Shown here: positions 19,515 to 27,834 of the stretch, in pieces
Numbering within the stretch: position 1 is the stretch's first letter
How the letters are laid out: each line of letters opens with the position of its first letter
Assembly: GCA_947647275.1 (NCBI GenBank)
Contig: CANSJQ010000004.1
Location: 60,827-124,826, forward strand
Source: an uncultured Clostridiaceae bacterium
GTDB taxonomy: Bacteria > Bacillota > Clostridia > TANB77 > CAG-508
Length of the DNA: 64,000 bases
Direction: 5' to 3'
Position numbers and translations under genes: made by a program
The notes under the pieces: generated by a model
Seen by the model: only the letters and a program-made list of their open reading frames with translations
Told to the model about the DNA's origin: nothing
Databases searched by the model: none

Positions 19515-19663
19515 CCAAAAGGGACGTCCTTTTTTAAAAAAATTGCTAAAAGGGACACTCCTTCAAAATAGTATTAAAAATAAACATAAACAAATTAATA
19601 TAATTTGTTAAAAGGTTGTCCCTTTTAGCAAAAATTTTCGAAAAAGGGGTGTCCCTTTTGGAA
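19515..19663. repeat. Cluster of GGGAC/GTCCC palindromes (family C)
   Basis: Four copies of an AAAAGGGAC / GTCCCTTTT motif in alternating orientation within 150 bp (AAAAGGGACGTCCTTTTTT, AAAAGGGACACTCCTT, GGTTGTCCCTTTTAGC, GGGGTGTCCCTTTTGG). The last copy runs into the ribosome binding site of the beta-CASP gene. A closely similar cluster lies at 48.75 kb upstream of gpr. Confidence 0.75.
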
Positions 19664-19676
19664 AGGAAGAATTTTT

Positions 19677-21329
19677 ATGAAAATTACTTTTTTAGGAGCA
19701 ACTAAAACTGTTACTGGCTCTAACTTTTTAGTAGAAGCGGCAGGTAAAAAGTTTTTGGTTGACTGTGGAATGTATCAAGGTGCAGCACAAGATGAATGGG
19801 AGAATTCATCACCTTTTGCATTTGATGTAAATGAATTAGATTTCATGCTACTTACTCATGCACACATAGACCACTCAGGAAGAATACCAAAGCTATATAA
19901 TGAAGGTTTTAGAAAAACTATATATGCTACAAAGGCAACTTGTGATTTATGTTCTATAATGTTACCAGATAGTGGTCACATTCAAGAAATGGAAATAGAG
20001 TGGAAAAATAAAAAAAGAGTAAGAAAAGGCTTAGACCCAATTCCACCACTTTATACAGCAGAAGAAGCACTAAAGAGTTTAGAAGTATTTTGCCCAGTAA
20101 AATATGATGACATAATAGATATAGATGAAAATATACATGTACGTTTCAATGATGCAGGACATATGTTAGGCTCAGCTATTATTGAAATATGGGCATACGA
20201 AAATGGAAAAAGAACAAAGGCAGTATTTACAGGTGATTTAGGAAATAACGATATACCATTATTATCTGAGCCAACTATGATAGAAGATACAGACTATTTA
20301 GTAATGGAATCAACCTATGGTGGAAGACTTCATAATAGAGATGAAAATAAAGCAACTGAATTTTTAAAGATAGTTTCAGAAACCTTAGACAAAGGAGGAA
20401 CAGTTGTAATTCCTTCATTTGCAGTAGGAAGAACACAAGAAATACTATATGAACTAAATCAATTAAAAGAAATAATACAAGATGAGGATTTTAGAAAAAA
20501 ATATGAAACTTTAATGAGAGTACCAGTATATGTAGATAGTCCTCTTGCAATATCTGCAACAGAGATATTTAAAGATAATATGGAATTATTTGATGAACAA
20601 ACACAAGAAATAATGAGAAGCGGAGATAACCCATTAGAATTTCCAGGGCTTCAGTTCACAAGAACAGCAGAAGAATCAAAAGAGCTAAATGCAAAAAACG
20701 AATCATCAATAATAATATCAGCTAGTGGAATGTGTGAAGTAGGAAGAATAAAACATCACTTAAAACATAACCTTTGGGATCCAAACAGTACAATACTATT
20801 TGTAGGGTACCAAGCACCAGGAACCCTAGGAAGAAAAATAGTAGATGGAGCAAAAACAGTAAAACTATTTGGCGAAGAAATAGCCGTAAATGCAAGAATA
20901 GAATATATAGAAGGGTACTCAGGCCATGCAGACCAAGAATGGCTACTAAACTTCATATATTCATTTATAACAAAACCAAAAGCAGTATTCTTAGTACATG
21001 GAGAGCCAGAAGGCCAAGTGATACTAAAACAAAAAATACAAGGAACAATCGAAATACCAGTAATAATACCAGAATATGGCGAACAATATGAACTAAACGA
21101 AGAAGTACAAAGACTAGGAAGAGTAAAAGGCACAAAACAACGCGAAAAACAATATATCCGATTAGAAGTATTAGGAAGAATACAAACCCTAAAAGAAGAA
21201 CTAGAAGATATGAGCACAATAGTAAAAGAAGAAATGCTAAATGAAGATGCAAACGATGGGGATATAGAAAAATTAAATGATAAAATAAAAGAACTAGAAC
21301 AGCAAATTGTAAGAATAGTGGAAGGTTAA
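19677..21329 (+). CDS. MBL-fold / beta-CASP ribonuclease
   Basis: Metallo-beta-lactamase nuclease of the RNA-processing (beta-CASP) group, 550 residues. THAHIDH at 60-66 is the metal-binding motif. Downstream come FTGDLGNND, STYGGRLH, IPSFAVGRTQEILYELN, ASGMCEVGRIKHHLKHNLWD and VHGEPEG, the beta-CASP motifs. The C-terminal ~70 residues are a charged helical tail. Expected to act on RNA ends as endo- or 5'-exonuclease. A translated GTCCC-type repeat lies immediately before its ribosome binding site, so translation could be affected by that hairpin. Confidence 0.92.
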   Translation: MKITFLGATKTVTGSNFLVEAAGKKFLVDCGMYQGAAQDEWENSSPFAFDVNELDFMLLTHAHIDHSGRIPKLYNEGFRKTIYATKATCDLCSIMLPDSGHIQEMEIEWKNKKRVRKGLDPIPPLYTAEEALKSLEVFCPVKYDDIIDIDENIHVRFNDAGHMLGSAIIEIWAYENGKRTKAVFTGDLGNNDIPLLSEPTMIEDTDYLVMESTYGGRLHNRDENKATEFLKIVSETLDKGGTVVIPSFAVGRTQEILYELNQLKEIIQDEDFRKKYETLMRVPVYVDSPLAISATEIFKDNMELFDEQTQEIMRSGDNPLEFPGLQFTRTAEESKELNAKNESSIIISASGMCEVGRIKHHLKHNLWDPNSTILFVGYQAPGTLGRKIVDGAKTVKLFGEEIAVNARIEYIEGYSGHADQEWLLNFIYSFITKPKAVFLVHGEPEGQVILKQKIQGTIEIPVIIPEYGEQYELNEEVQRLGRVKGTKQREKQYIRLEVLGRIQTLKEELEDMSTIVKEEMLNEDANDGDIEKLNDKIKELEQQIVRIVEG

Positions 21330-21330
21330 T

Positions 21331-21397
21331 TCCCATTTGGGACGTTTCCTTTTGGGATATTTGGTACAAGTGGGGTATCTGTCACTTTTGGAAACCA
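21331..21397. repeat. GGGAC-type palindromic repeat (family A, extended)
   Basis: CCCATTTGGGACGTTTCC and GGGGTATCTGTCACTTTTGG arms with about 20 extra bases between them. Directly follows the beta-CASP stop. Confidence 0.7.
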
Positions 21398-21408
21398 ATA
21401 AAATAGAT

Positions 21409-21440
21409 GTAGGGGGCGATTAGCAATTGCCCGATCTTCA
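21409..21440. repeat. GTAGGGGGCGATT-type repeat
   Basis: GTAGGGGGCGATTAGCAATTG followed by CCC; relative of the elements at 6630, 30471 and 31493. Confidence 0.45.
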
Positions 21441-21772
21441 AAGCAATACCCTAAAAGTCTAATATTAAATTTTTAATAAAGAAATATGTAATAAATTAAA
21501 TAATGAAAAAGAACAAATAAACGCAAAGAATCCAAGAAGACAAAATGTCAAGAGAAGAAATTATATATCTAAAAGGAAATAACGGACAATTAGAACAAAC
21601 AGAAGATGAAAATATAAAAAAGAAGTAGAAAAACTAATATACGCAAAAAGCCCAGACTGTATAATCAACTAAAGAAAAGAAGAAAAAGATGAGAAAAAGA
21701 GGGATACTTCGAAGAAATTACCAAGAATCCAACTTCTAACCTCTAACTTCTAATAAAAAAATGGAGTAAAAT
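21441..21772. other. Non-coding stretch with decayed coding-like sequence
   Basis: About 330 bp with coding-like Lys/Glu-rich fragments in changing frames broken by stops. It looks like the debris of a gene I cannot identify. The last bases hold the GGAG ribosome binding site of the next gene. Confidence 0.4.
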
Positions 21773-23725
21773 ATGGAAAACAAATATTACAATGAAGCAA
21801 TAATAGGAAATAAAAACATAGTAGCAAGCTTTAGTAAAAAGGGAGAAATGCTAAGGCTTTTTTACCCTACAAGAGATTATAGGCAGTTTATAGAAACTAT
21901 CCATACAGGTTTAAAAGTAAATGATTCAGCTATAATATACTTACATGAAGATATAAACAATGAATATGAGCAATATTACACGCAAAACACAAACATAATA
22001 AATACAAAAATAAAAAACACATATTTTAACCTATCAATATTACAAACAGACTTTGTGCCAATTACAAAAGATATCATAATAAAAAAACTAACATTTACAA
22101 ATGAAAACACAATAGACCTAAATGTAAACTTTCTAATATATTCAAAACTATTATCAAACAATAACAATATGGTAGGCTCAAAAGTAGAAAACGATATATT
22201 AATGCAATATAGCCACGACTATACATTTAGCATTTTTTCAAAAACACCAATACTATCATATCGCCTAAACAATAGTGATGAAGATATAAAGTCAGGTATA
22301 TTACACGATAAAGACTACATAGGAATGGCAAACGATTCAGCAGTAAGTTTTGATATAGGAATGCTAAAACCAGGAGAAAGTAAAGAAATAGAGATATTTA
22401 TTCATATAAACGAGAATAATGAAAAATATAAATTTGATGAAATAATAGAAGAAACAGAAAAAATAAGAAAAACAGATACAAAGAAAGAACAAGAAAGTAC
22501 AAAAAAATATTGGGAAGAATTTGTAAAAAATCATGATGGGCTACAAATATTCACTAAGCAAGAGAAATGGCAAAAACTTCTTACAGGAGAAGAACAAGCA
22601 AACGAAAACACATACAAAAAATACCTAGAAATGCGAAAAGTATATGTACGAAGCATACTACTATTTCCACTACTATCAAATGAAGAAACAGGGGGAATAT
22701 CAGCAGCAATAGAAATAGACGAAGCACGCACAAAAAGTGGAAGATACTCATACTGTTGGCCACGAGACGCTGTGTTTGTAACAAAAGCATTAGATATACT
22801 AAAAATGCAAGAGCAAACCACAAAATTTTACACAAACTTCAGTAAACAAACCCAAAGCAAAAACGGAATGTGGGAACAACGCTTCTACACAGACGGAAGA
22901 CTAGCGCCATGTTGGGGTTACCAAATAGACGAAACTGCAAGCATAATATATGGAATATACGAGCATTACAAAATAACAAAAGATAAGAATTTTCTGAGAG
23001 AAACTTATGAAATGTGCCAAAAAGCAGTCAAAGTACTAACTAATGTCCCATTGGGGACGTTTCCCAATGGAGTATCTGTCACTTTTGGGAACTGCAACAG
23101 TAAAGAAAGACTTATAACACATGAAAGTTATGATTTGTGGGAAATGAATGAAGGAATACACTTATATTCACTAAGTGCAATATATGCAGCATTTAAAGCA
23201 ATGATTCAAATAAAAAGAGAACTTAATATAATAGAAGGAATAGAAAAATTAGAAAGTAACGCAGAAAAAATAAAAGAATATTGTATAAATAATTTTTATG
23301 ATGAAGACACTAAAACACTTAAAAGAAATAATAAAGATAATATAACAGATATAAGTATGTTAGGTGCAGTAGTACCATTTGAAATGCTAAATAAAGACAA
23401 TGAAATAGTAAAAAAAACAATAGAGAAAATAGACTTAAACCTAAGAACTTACACAGGAGGATATATAAGGTTTGAAAACGATAACTACTTAGGCGGAAAC
23501 AACCCATGGCCGATAGCGACAATTTGGATGGCATTATATAATATACAAACTAAAAATCTAGAAGAAGCAAGAAAACAAATAGAATTTGTAACAAAAACAG
23601 CAACAAATAATGGCTTCTTGGCAGAACAAGTAGATAATGAAACTATGGGGGCAAAATGGGTAATTGGATTAGGCTGGTCACATGCAATGTATATAATTGC
23701 ATTGGAAAGTTTATTGGAAATATAA
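21773..23725 (+). CDS. Glycoside hydrolase family 15-like protein (glucoamylase-type)
   Basis: Cytoplasmic (no signal peptide) GH15-type enzyme expected to release glucose from alpha-glucans; 650 residues. The N-terminal ~230 residues form the beta-sandwich, the rest the (alpha/alpha)6 barrel: RYSYCWPRDAVFV near 325, WEQRFYTDGRLAPCWGYQIDETA near 365, SYDLWEMNEGIHLYS near 450, GGNNPWPIATIW near 585. Residues ~424-440 (NVPLGTFPNGVSVTFGN) are encoded by a family A palindrome, so the repeat is carried as in-frame protein sequence between a barrel helix and the WE motif. Works with the debranching-type enzyme at 45.4 kb in glycogen turnover (inferred). Confidence 0.87.
   Translation: MENKYYNEAIIGNKNIVASFSKKGEMLRLFYPTRDYRQFIETIHTGLKVNDSAIIYLHEDINNEYEQYYTQNTNIINTKIKNTYFNLSILQTDFVPITKDIIIKKLTFTNENTIDLNVNFLIYSKLLSNNNNMVGSKVENDILMQYSHDYTFSIFSKTPILSYRLNNSDEDIKSGILHDKDYIGMANDSAVSFDIGMLKPGESKEIEIFIHINENNEKYKFDEIIEETEKIRKTDTKKEQESTKKYWEEFVKNHDGLQIFTKQEKWQKLLTGEEQANENTYKKYLEMRKVYVRSILLFPLLSNEETGGISAAIEIDEARTKSGRYSYCWPRDAVFVTKALDILKMQEQTTKFYTNFSKQTQSKNGMWEQRFYTDGRLAPCWGYQIDETASIIYGIYEHYKITKDKNFLRETYEMCQKAVKVLTNVPLGTFPNGVSVTFGNCNSKERLITHESYDLWEMNEGIHLYSLSAIYAAFKAMIQIKRELNIIEGIEKLESNAEKIKEYCINNFYDEDTKTLKRNNKDNITDISMLGAVVPFEMLNKDNEIVKKTIEKIDLNLRTYTGGYIRFENDNYLGGNNPWPIATIWMALYNIQTKNLEEARKQIEFVTKTATNNGFLAEQVDNETMGAKWVIGLGWSHAMYIIALESLLEI
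23043..23092. repeat. Family A palindrome inside the GH15 coding region
   Basis: GTCCCATTGGGGACGTTTCC followed by CAATGGAGTATCTGTCACTTTTGGGAAC, a close match to intergenic copies at 13180, 21331 and (inverted) 29267. It is translated without breaking the frame. Confidence 0.85.
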
Positions 23726-23999
23726 TTTGTAATATTAAAAGAGTCGGTAATTATGGAAAGAATTAATAAAAATATAAGAAGAAAAAATGGATTAAGAATA
23801 TCAAATATGATTCCAAAACAAAATCAAATAGTGAATCACAATAAGCAAAGATAGAAATATCAAAAGCAGTTTAACAAGTACAAAATAATAAATATAAAAC
23901 AGAAGATGAAATTGTATTGGAACATACAAATACATCAATGGCAAAAGTAAAAAAATATATTTAAAAAGATAATAAATAAAATAAAACAAATATTATCAT
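23726..23999. other. Intergenic with decayed short reading frames
   Basis: A 34-codon fragment starting at ATG 23753 and further Lys-rich pieces in other frames, none with a recognisable family. No RNA gene seen. Confidence 0.4.
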
Positions 24000-24040
24000 A
24001 ATGTCTCAATTAGAATAGTCCCTAATTGGGACATTATTCT
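24000..24040. repeat. AATTAGGGAC-type palindromic repeat (family B)
   Basis: TGTCTCAATTAG pairs with CTAATTGGGACA around AATAGTCC. Same family as the copies that flank the transposase at 26.7-27.8 kb. Confidence 0.75.
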
Positions 24041-24059
24041 AGTAAGGAATATAATCATA

Positions 24060-24088
24060 TTGACAAAATTATGTAAATGATATATAAT
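24060..24088 (+). promoter_or_regulatory. Promoter for the MBL hydrolase gene
   Basis: Perfect TTGACA, a 17-bp spacer and perfect TATAAT, 55 bp before the start codon. Confidence 0.8.
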
Positions 24089-24143
24089 GATAAAAATTTT
24101 ATTAATACTTTTTGTATAAATATAGGAAAGGTAGGTAGAAAAC

Positions 24144-24827
24144 ATGAAAAAAGCAATTACTTTCTTAGGTAAAGACAGTGGATTTGGAAAAAAGAATACT
24201 TCTGCATATGCAATGATAGGGAAACGTCTATTATTGATTGATTGTGGTCAAACAGTAATGACACAGCTACAAGAGAAAAATTTGTTAAATAATATTTCAG
24301 GTATTGATGTAATTATAACTCATATGCATGGTGACCATGTAGGTTCACTTAGTCAATTAGCTCTTTACAGCTATTTTATATTAAGAAAACCTATAAACAT
24401 TATTACTGCATGTTCAAAAATAGAAGAATTTCTTACAATAACGGGAGTAGAAAGATATTGCCAAATTTCAGGTTTTCCAGAAGAACGTTATACTAGAAAC
24501 AATAACTTCGTAAAATTTATTCAAACAAATCATGTAGAAAATGAAATGGATTGTTATGGCTTTTCTACTAAAATTAATGGAACTCATATTGTATATACAG
24601 GAGATACAAAAACAATAGAACCTTTTATGCAAGAACTTACTGAAGGAACACAACTTTTTTGTGATGCTTCTGTTGCAGGAGGGGTACATCTTAAATTACA
24701 AGATAATATCAACTTATTAAATCAATTAACTAACAAAGGCGTAAGTGTATATCTTATGCATTTAGATAATGAATTAAAAATTAGAGAAATGATAAAAGAA
24801 ACTGAGATTCATATATGTGATGAATAA
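24144..24827 (+). CDS. MBL-fold metallohydrolase (RNase Z-like group)
   Basis: A 227-residue metallo-beta-lactamase-fold hydrolase. THMHGDH at 59-65 and YTGDTKT near 152 supply metal ligands. It is shorter than true RNase Z and lacks an evident exosite arm, so tRNA 3' processing is possible but not shown. It is monocistronic: its own strong promoter, an AGGAAAGGTAGG ribosome binding site and a terminator. Confidence 0.85.
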   Translation: MKKAITFLGKDSGFGKKNTSAYAMIGKRLLLIDCGQTVMTQLQEKNLLNNISGIDVIITHMHGDHVGSLSQLALYSYFILRKPINIITACSKIEEFLTITGVERYCQISGFPEERYTRNNNFVKFIQTNHVENEMDCYGFSTKINGTHIVYTGDTKTIEPFMQELTEGTQLFCDASVAGGVHLKLQDNINLLNQLTNKGVSVYLMHLDNELKIREMIKETEIHICDE

Positions 24828-24832
24828 AACAT

Positions 24833-24872
24833 AAAAGAGGCAGATTTACTATTTAGAAATCTGTCTCTTTTA
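24833..24872 (+). terminator. Intrinsic terminator
   Basis: AAAAGAGGCAGATTT pairs with AAATCTGTCTCTTTT across an 9-nt loop. Confidence 0.85.
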
Positions 24873-24909
24873 AGAACTTAAACATGAAAAATATATGGAG
24901 TAGATAAAA

Positions 24910-24939
24910 TTTAATAAGAAATCTATATTTCTTATTAAA
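24910..24939. promoter_or_regulatory. Perfect inverted repeat, probable operator of the WYL regulator
   Basis: TTTAATAAGAAAT, CTAT, ATTTCTTATTAAA: 13-bp perfect arms. It sits where the -35 would lie for an extended -10 (TGCTAAAAT, 24944-24952) just before the WYL-protein gene, so autoregulation is a reasonable guess. There is no T run on either side that would favour a terminator. Confidence 0.6.
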
Positions 24940-24969
24940 TATATGCTAAAATTACAATAGGTGATAAAA

Positions 24970-25455
24970 ATGAGCAAAATTGCAAACATGTTAAATATGG
25001 TACAAATACTAAAAGATGAAAATGTATATAGTATTCAAAGTTTAGCACAAAAATTAGAAGTATCTGAAAGAATGATAAGACAATACAAGCAAGAACTAGA
25101 GCAAGCAGGAATATATATAAATTCAATTACTGGAAAATATGGCGGATACCAAATAGATAAAGAAAATGATTTCTTAAAGTTAGAAAATATAGTAAAAGAA
25201 GAAATGTATATTGTAATGAAAAAAGCTATAAAAAATAGAAATAAAGTAGAAATAGAATATAAATCAATCAATTCAGGGATAACAAAAAGAATAATTCACC
25301 CAGCAGAACTTTTTTGCTATATAGATAAATGGTATATAGCAGCATTTTGCGAATTACGAAAAGAGATACGACTATTCAAATTAGAAGATATCTTAAAATA
25401 CGAAGTATTAGAACAAACTTATGACGACAAAATAATAATAAAAAAGAAATTGTGA
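24970..25455 (+). CDS. HTH-type transcriptional regulator with WYL domain
   Basis: A 161-residue regulator. Residues ~5-55 are a winged-helix HTH (YSIQSLAQKLEVSERMIRQYKQEL). Residues ~80-155 are a WYL-like ligand-binding domain (VEIEYKSINSG, HPAELFCYIDKWYIAAFC). Shorter than typical WYL regulators because the C-terminal extension is missing. The ATG at 24970 is chosen over GTG 24961, as AGGTGA then serves as ribosome binding site. It ends in TGA, showing that TGA is a stop here. Probably binds the palindrome just upstream. Confidence 0.85.
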   Translation: MSKIANMLNMVQILKDENVYSIQSLAQKLEVSERMIRQYKQELEQAGIYINSITGKYGGYQIDKENDFLKLENIVKEEMYIVMKKAIKNRNKVEIEYKSINSGITKRIIHPAELFCYIDKWYIAAFCELRKEIRLFKLEDILKYEVLEQTYDDKIIIKKKL

Positions 25456-25510
25456 CATACATATTTCCTCAATATATGATAAAATATTATCATATAAGGA
25501 GGAAATTTTT

Positions 25511-26227
25511 ATGCAACAAAAATATACGAAATTATTATTTGATTTAGACAACACATTAGTAGATGACGACGAGAATAGAAAAAATGCAATAAAACAAATA
25601 TTACTAGAAAGAAATGAAGAAATATCAGATAAAAAATTAGAAGAATTTATAAAATTAGATAATCAATTTTGGAAAGATAGAGCATCAGGGAAAATAAAAG
25701 ATCCCTATGAATTTAACACATTAGAAGAAAGAACGGAATGGATAAGAGCACAAAGATTTATAAAATATTTTAACAATGTTTCATTAGAACAAGCAAAAAA
25801 AATAAATAATAAATATATAGAATATTTAAAAGATAAAATAGTGCCAATAAAAAATTCAAAACAAGTTCTACAATATCTATATGAAAGAGGTTATGATATA
25901 TATATAATAACAAATAGTCCAACAATAGTAGTAAAGAGTAAGCTACAAGCAATAGATGCATTAAAGTACATAAAAGAGATGTTTTCAGCAGAAGAAGCGG
26001 GACATATGAAACCACATGATGAGTTTTTTAAAGTATTCTTTAATAAAATAAACAATTATGAAAAAGAAAGAATGTTAATAATAGGAGATGAACTAGAAAA
26101 AGACATATTAGGGGGAATAAAAAATGGAATAGATACTTGTTGGTTTAATCCTAATAAAATATATAATAACGAATACAAAACAACATATGAAATACACGAA
26201 TTAATAGAACTAAAAAATATCTTATAA
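25511..26227 (+). CDS. HAD-superfamily hydrolase, YjjG-like nucleotidase group
   Basis: A 238-residue phosphatase. FDLDNTLVDD at 10-19 holds the nucleophile Asp11 and acid Asp13, ITNSP near 137 is motif II, and GHMKPHDEFF with IGDELEKDILGG are motifs III and IV. Similar to pyrimidine 5'-nucleotidases; the substrate is inferred. AAGGAGG lies 8 nt before the ATG. The next gene (ITPase-like) starts 15 bp downstream, so a nucleotide house-cleaning operon is likely. Confidence 0.87.
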   Translation: MQQKYTKLLFDLDNTLVDDDENRKNAIKQILLERNEEISDKKLEEFIKLDNQFWKDRASGKIKDPYEFNTLEERTEWIRAQRFIKYFNNVSLEQAKKINNKYIEYLKDKIVPIKNSKQVLQYLYERGYDIYIITNSPTIVVKSKLQAIDALKYIKEMFSAEEAGHMKPHDEFFKVFFNKINNYEKERMLIIGDELEKDILGGIKNGIDTCWFNPNKIYNNEYKTTYEIHELIELKNIL

Positions 26228-26242
26228 AGGAAGGAAATAAAT

Positions 26243-26752
26243 ATGAAAGAGGTAATATTTGTAACACACAATAAAGGAAAGATAGAATCAGCCAAAAAGC
26301 ATTTAAAAGGAGTAAATTTTAAAACATATGAATATGAACTAGAAGAGCCACGAAGTCATGATATAAAATACATTTCAAAATACAAAGTAGAAGAAGCATA
26401 CAAATTAGTACACAAACCATGTATATCACTAGACTGTGGTTTCTGGATAGACGAATTAGAAGGATTCCCACGAGCATTCGTAAACTTTGCATTAGATACA
26501 ATAGGAATAAAAGGAATAGTAAAACTAATGGAAGGAAAAGAAAATAGAAAATGCAGATTCACAGAATGCTTATCATATTATGACGGAAGACAACTACATC
26601 AATTCATGGGAAAACACGAAGGAACAATATCAAACGAAATATTAGGAAACGATACAGATAAAAAATGGTCAGACCTATGGTACATATTCATACCAACAGG
26701 CTACGAAAAAACACTAGCACAAATGTCCCAATTAGGGACAGTCCCTAATTGA
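26243..26752 (+). CDS. RdgB/HAM1-like non-canonical purine NTP pyrophosphatase, 3' end replaced by a repeat
   Basis: Expected to hydrolyse XTP/dITP to keep damaged purines out of nucleic acids. VTHNKGKIESAKKHL at the start, SLDCGFWIDELEGFPRAF near 68, and IFIPTGYEKTLAQM near 150 match the family. The last residues (SQLGTVPN) and the TGA stop come from a family B palindrome that begins at 26722. The usual C-terminal helix after the KTLAEM motif is therefore missing and the enzyme is cut at ~158 native residues. Function may be retained, as the active site is complete. Confidence 0.82.
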   Translation: MKEVIFVTHNKGKIESAKKHLKGVNFKTYEYELEEPRSHDIKYISKYKVEEAYKLVHKPCISLDCGFWIDELEGFPRAFVNFALDTIGIKGIVKLMEGKENRKCRFTECLSYYDGRQLHQFMGKHEGTISNEILGNDTDKKWSDLWYIFIPTGYEKTLAQMSQLGTVPN

Positions 26753-26777
26753 GACAAATGGGACAATTTGGGACAGG
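26722..26777. repeat. Family B palindromes, left flank of the REP-type transposase
   Basis: TGTCCCAATTAGGGACAGTC continues CCTAATTGAGACA and is followed by a second smaller palindrome (TGGGACAATTTGGGACA). It overlaps the 3' end of the ITPase gene. Confidence 0.85.
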
Positions 26778-26956
26778 GTATTTAAAGATAAATATGCTAT
26801 TTTTATAATATTATTTTAAATTAGTAACATAATGTGAAAAAGTGTAAATTTTTATAAATATGTATAGCTTTATTATTAAAAATATGATATAGTGCTAATA
26901 TGTTCTCAAAGGGGCAGGGAGCAAATCTAATACAATGAAAGGCAAGGTGAGCTTGA

Positions 26957-27736
26957 ATGCCCCGAGATATAAGAAAATTTGGAATTAAAAGAATAAACCA
27001 CATAGTAATACGTGGAGTTAATAAGCAAGATATATTTATAGATAAACAAGATAAATTTAAATTTGTGAAGGAAATATTAAATACAAAACAAAAGTATCAT
27101 TATGAATTATATGCATTCGTAATAATGCCAAATCATGTACATATGGTAATTTGTGATAAAGAATTTAATTTGCCATCTATAATGAATAGTTTACAAACAA
27201 GATATGTTAGTTACTTCAATAAAAAATATGATAGAGTAGGACATTTATTTCAAGACAGATATTATAGTAAAATAATAGAAGATGAAAATTATTTTAAAAA
27301 TACTATTAGATACATCCATAAAAATCCAGAAAAAGCACATATAGCAAAAAGAGAAAACTACGAATGGAGTAGTTACAATGAATATATAAATAATGATAAT
27401 TCAATAGTAGATATAAGCAAGTTTCTTCAAATACTAGACAAAAAACAAGAAATAGCAATAAATAAGTTTAAAGAATATCATAAACAAAATGTAGAAAATA
27501 AGCTTTCAGACGAAATAGACTATGAGTTACAAACAAAATTAACAGATGAACAATTAATAGAAGCATTAACAGAAAAATTTAAAATTGATAATATTCAAAA
27601 TATACAACAATATAGTAATAAAAAAATAATAGAATTGATGCAAGAAATAATAAATATTCCATATATATCAATAAATCAATTATCAAGAGTAACAGGCATT
27701 AATAGAAAAGTATTAGGAAAAGCAAAGAAAGCATAG
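26957..27736 (+). CDS. REP-associated tyrosine transposase (TnpA_REP / RAYT, IS200-like Y1 family)
   Basis: A 259-residue single-strand DNA transposase-like protein. MPNHVHMVI near 59 gives the HxH metal-binding pair and the GHLFQDRYYSKIIED segment near 95 holds the catalytic tyrosine, followed by NPEKAHIAKRENYEWSSY, all typical of RAYTs. The C-terminal ~90 residues include a DnaA-like helix pair (INQLSRVTGINRKVLGKA). The gene is bracketed within 180 bp upstream and 16 bp downstream by family B palindromes, and related palindromes are scattered through the window. It therefore probably mobilises these repeats. Confidence 0.9.
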   Translation: MPRDIRKFGIKRINHIVIRGVNKQDIFIDKQDKFKFVKEILNTKQKYHYELYAFVIMPNHVHMVICDKEFNLPSIMNSLQTRYVSYFNKKYDRVGHLFQDRYYSKIIEDENYFKNTIRYIHKNPEKAHIAKRENYEWSSYNEYINNDNSIVDISKFLQILDKKQEIAINKFKEYHKQNVENKLSDEIDYELQTKLTDEQLIEALTEKFKIDNIQNIQQYSNKKIIELMQEIINIPYISINQLSRVTGINRKVLGKAKKA

Positions 27737-27751
27737 GGGTGGTACAAATTG

Positions 27752-27823
27752 TTCCATTTTCCCAATTAGGGACAGTCCCCAATTGGGAAAATAGAACAAT
27801 TAGGGACTGTCCCTAATTGGGAA
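27752..27823. repeat. Family B palindromes, right flank of the REP-type transposase
   Basis: Two tandem units: TTCCCAATTAGGGACAGTCC continuing to CCAATTGGGAA, then CAATTAGGGACTGTCCCTAATT. The last arm ends in GGGAAGGAG, so it merges with the radA ribosome binding site. Confidence 0.85.
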
Positions 27824-27834
27824 GGAGAATTGAA

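Noticed and set aside
19001..21369. Several Leu/Phe-rich minus-strand frames opposite the coiled-coil and beta-CASP genes.
   Set aside because: These are shadows of A-rich coding strands; the composition mimics membrane proteins but there are no start signals.
11856..27823. Repeated palindromes as a CRISPR array.
   Set aside because: The copies are dispersed, palindromic and unequal, with no regular spacers or cas genes.
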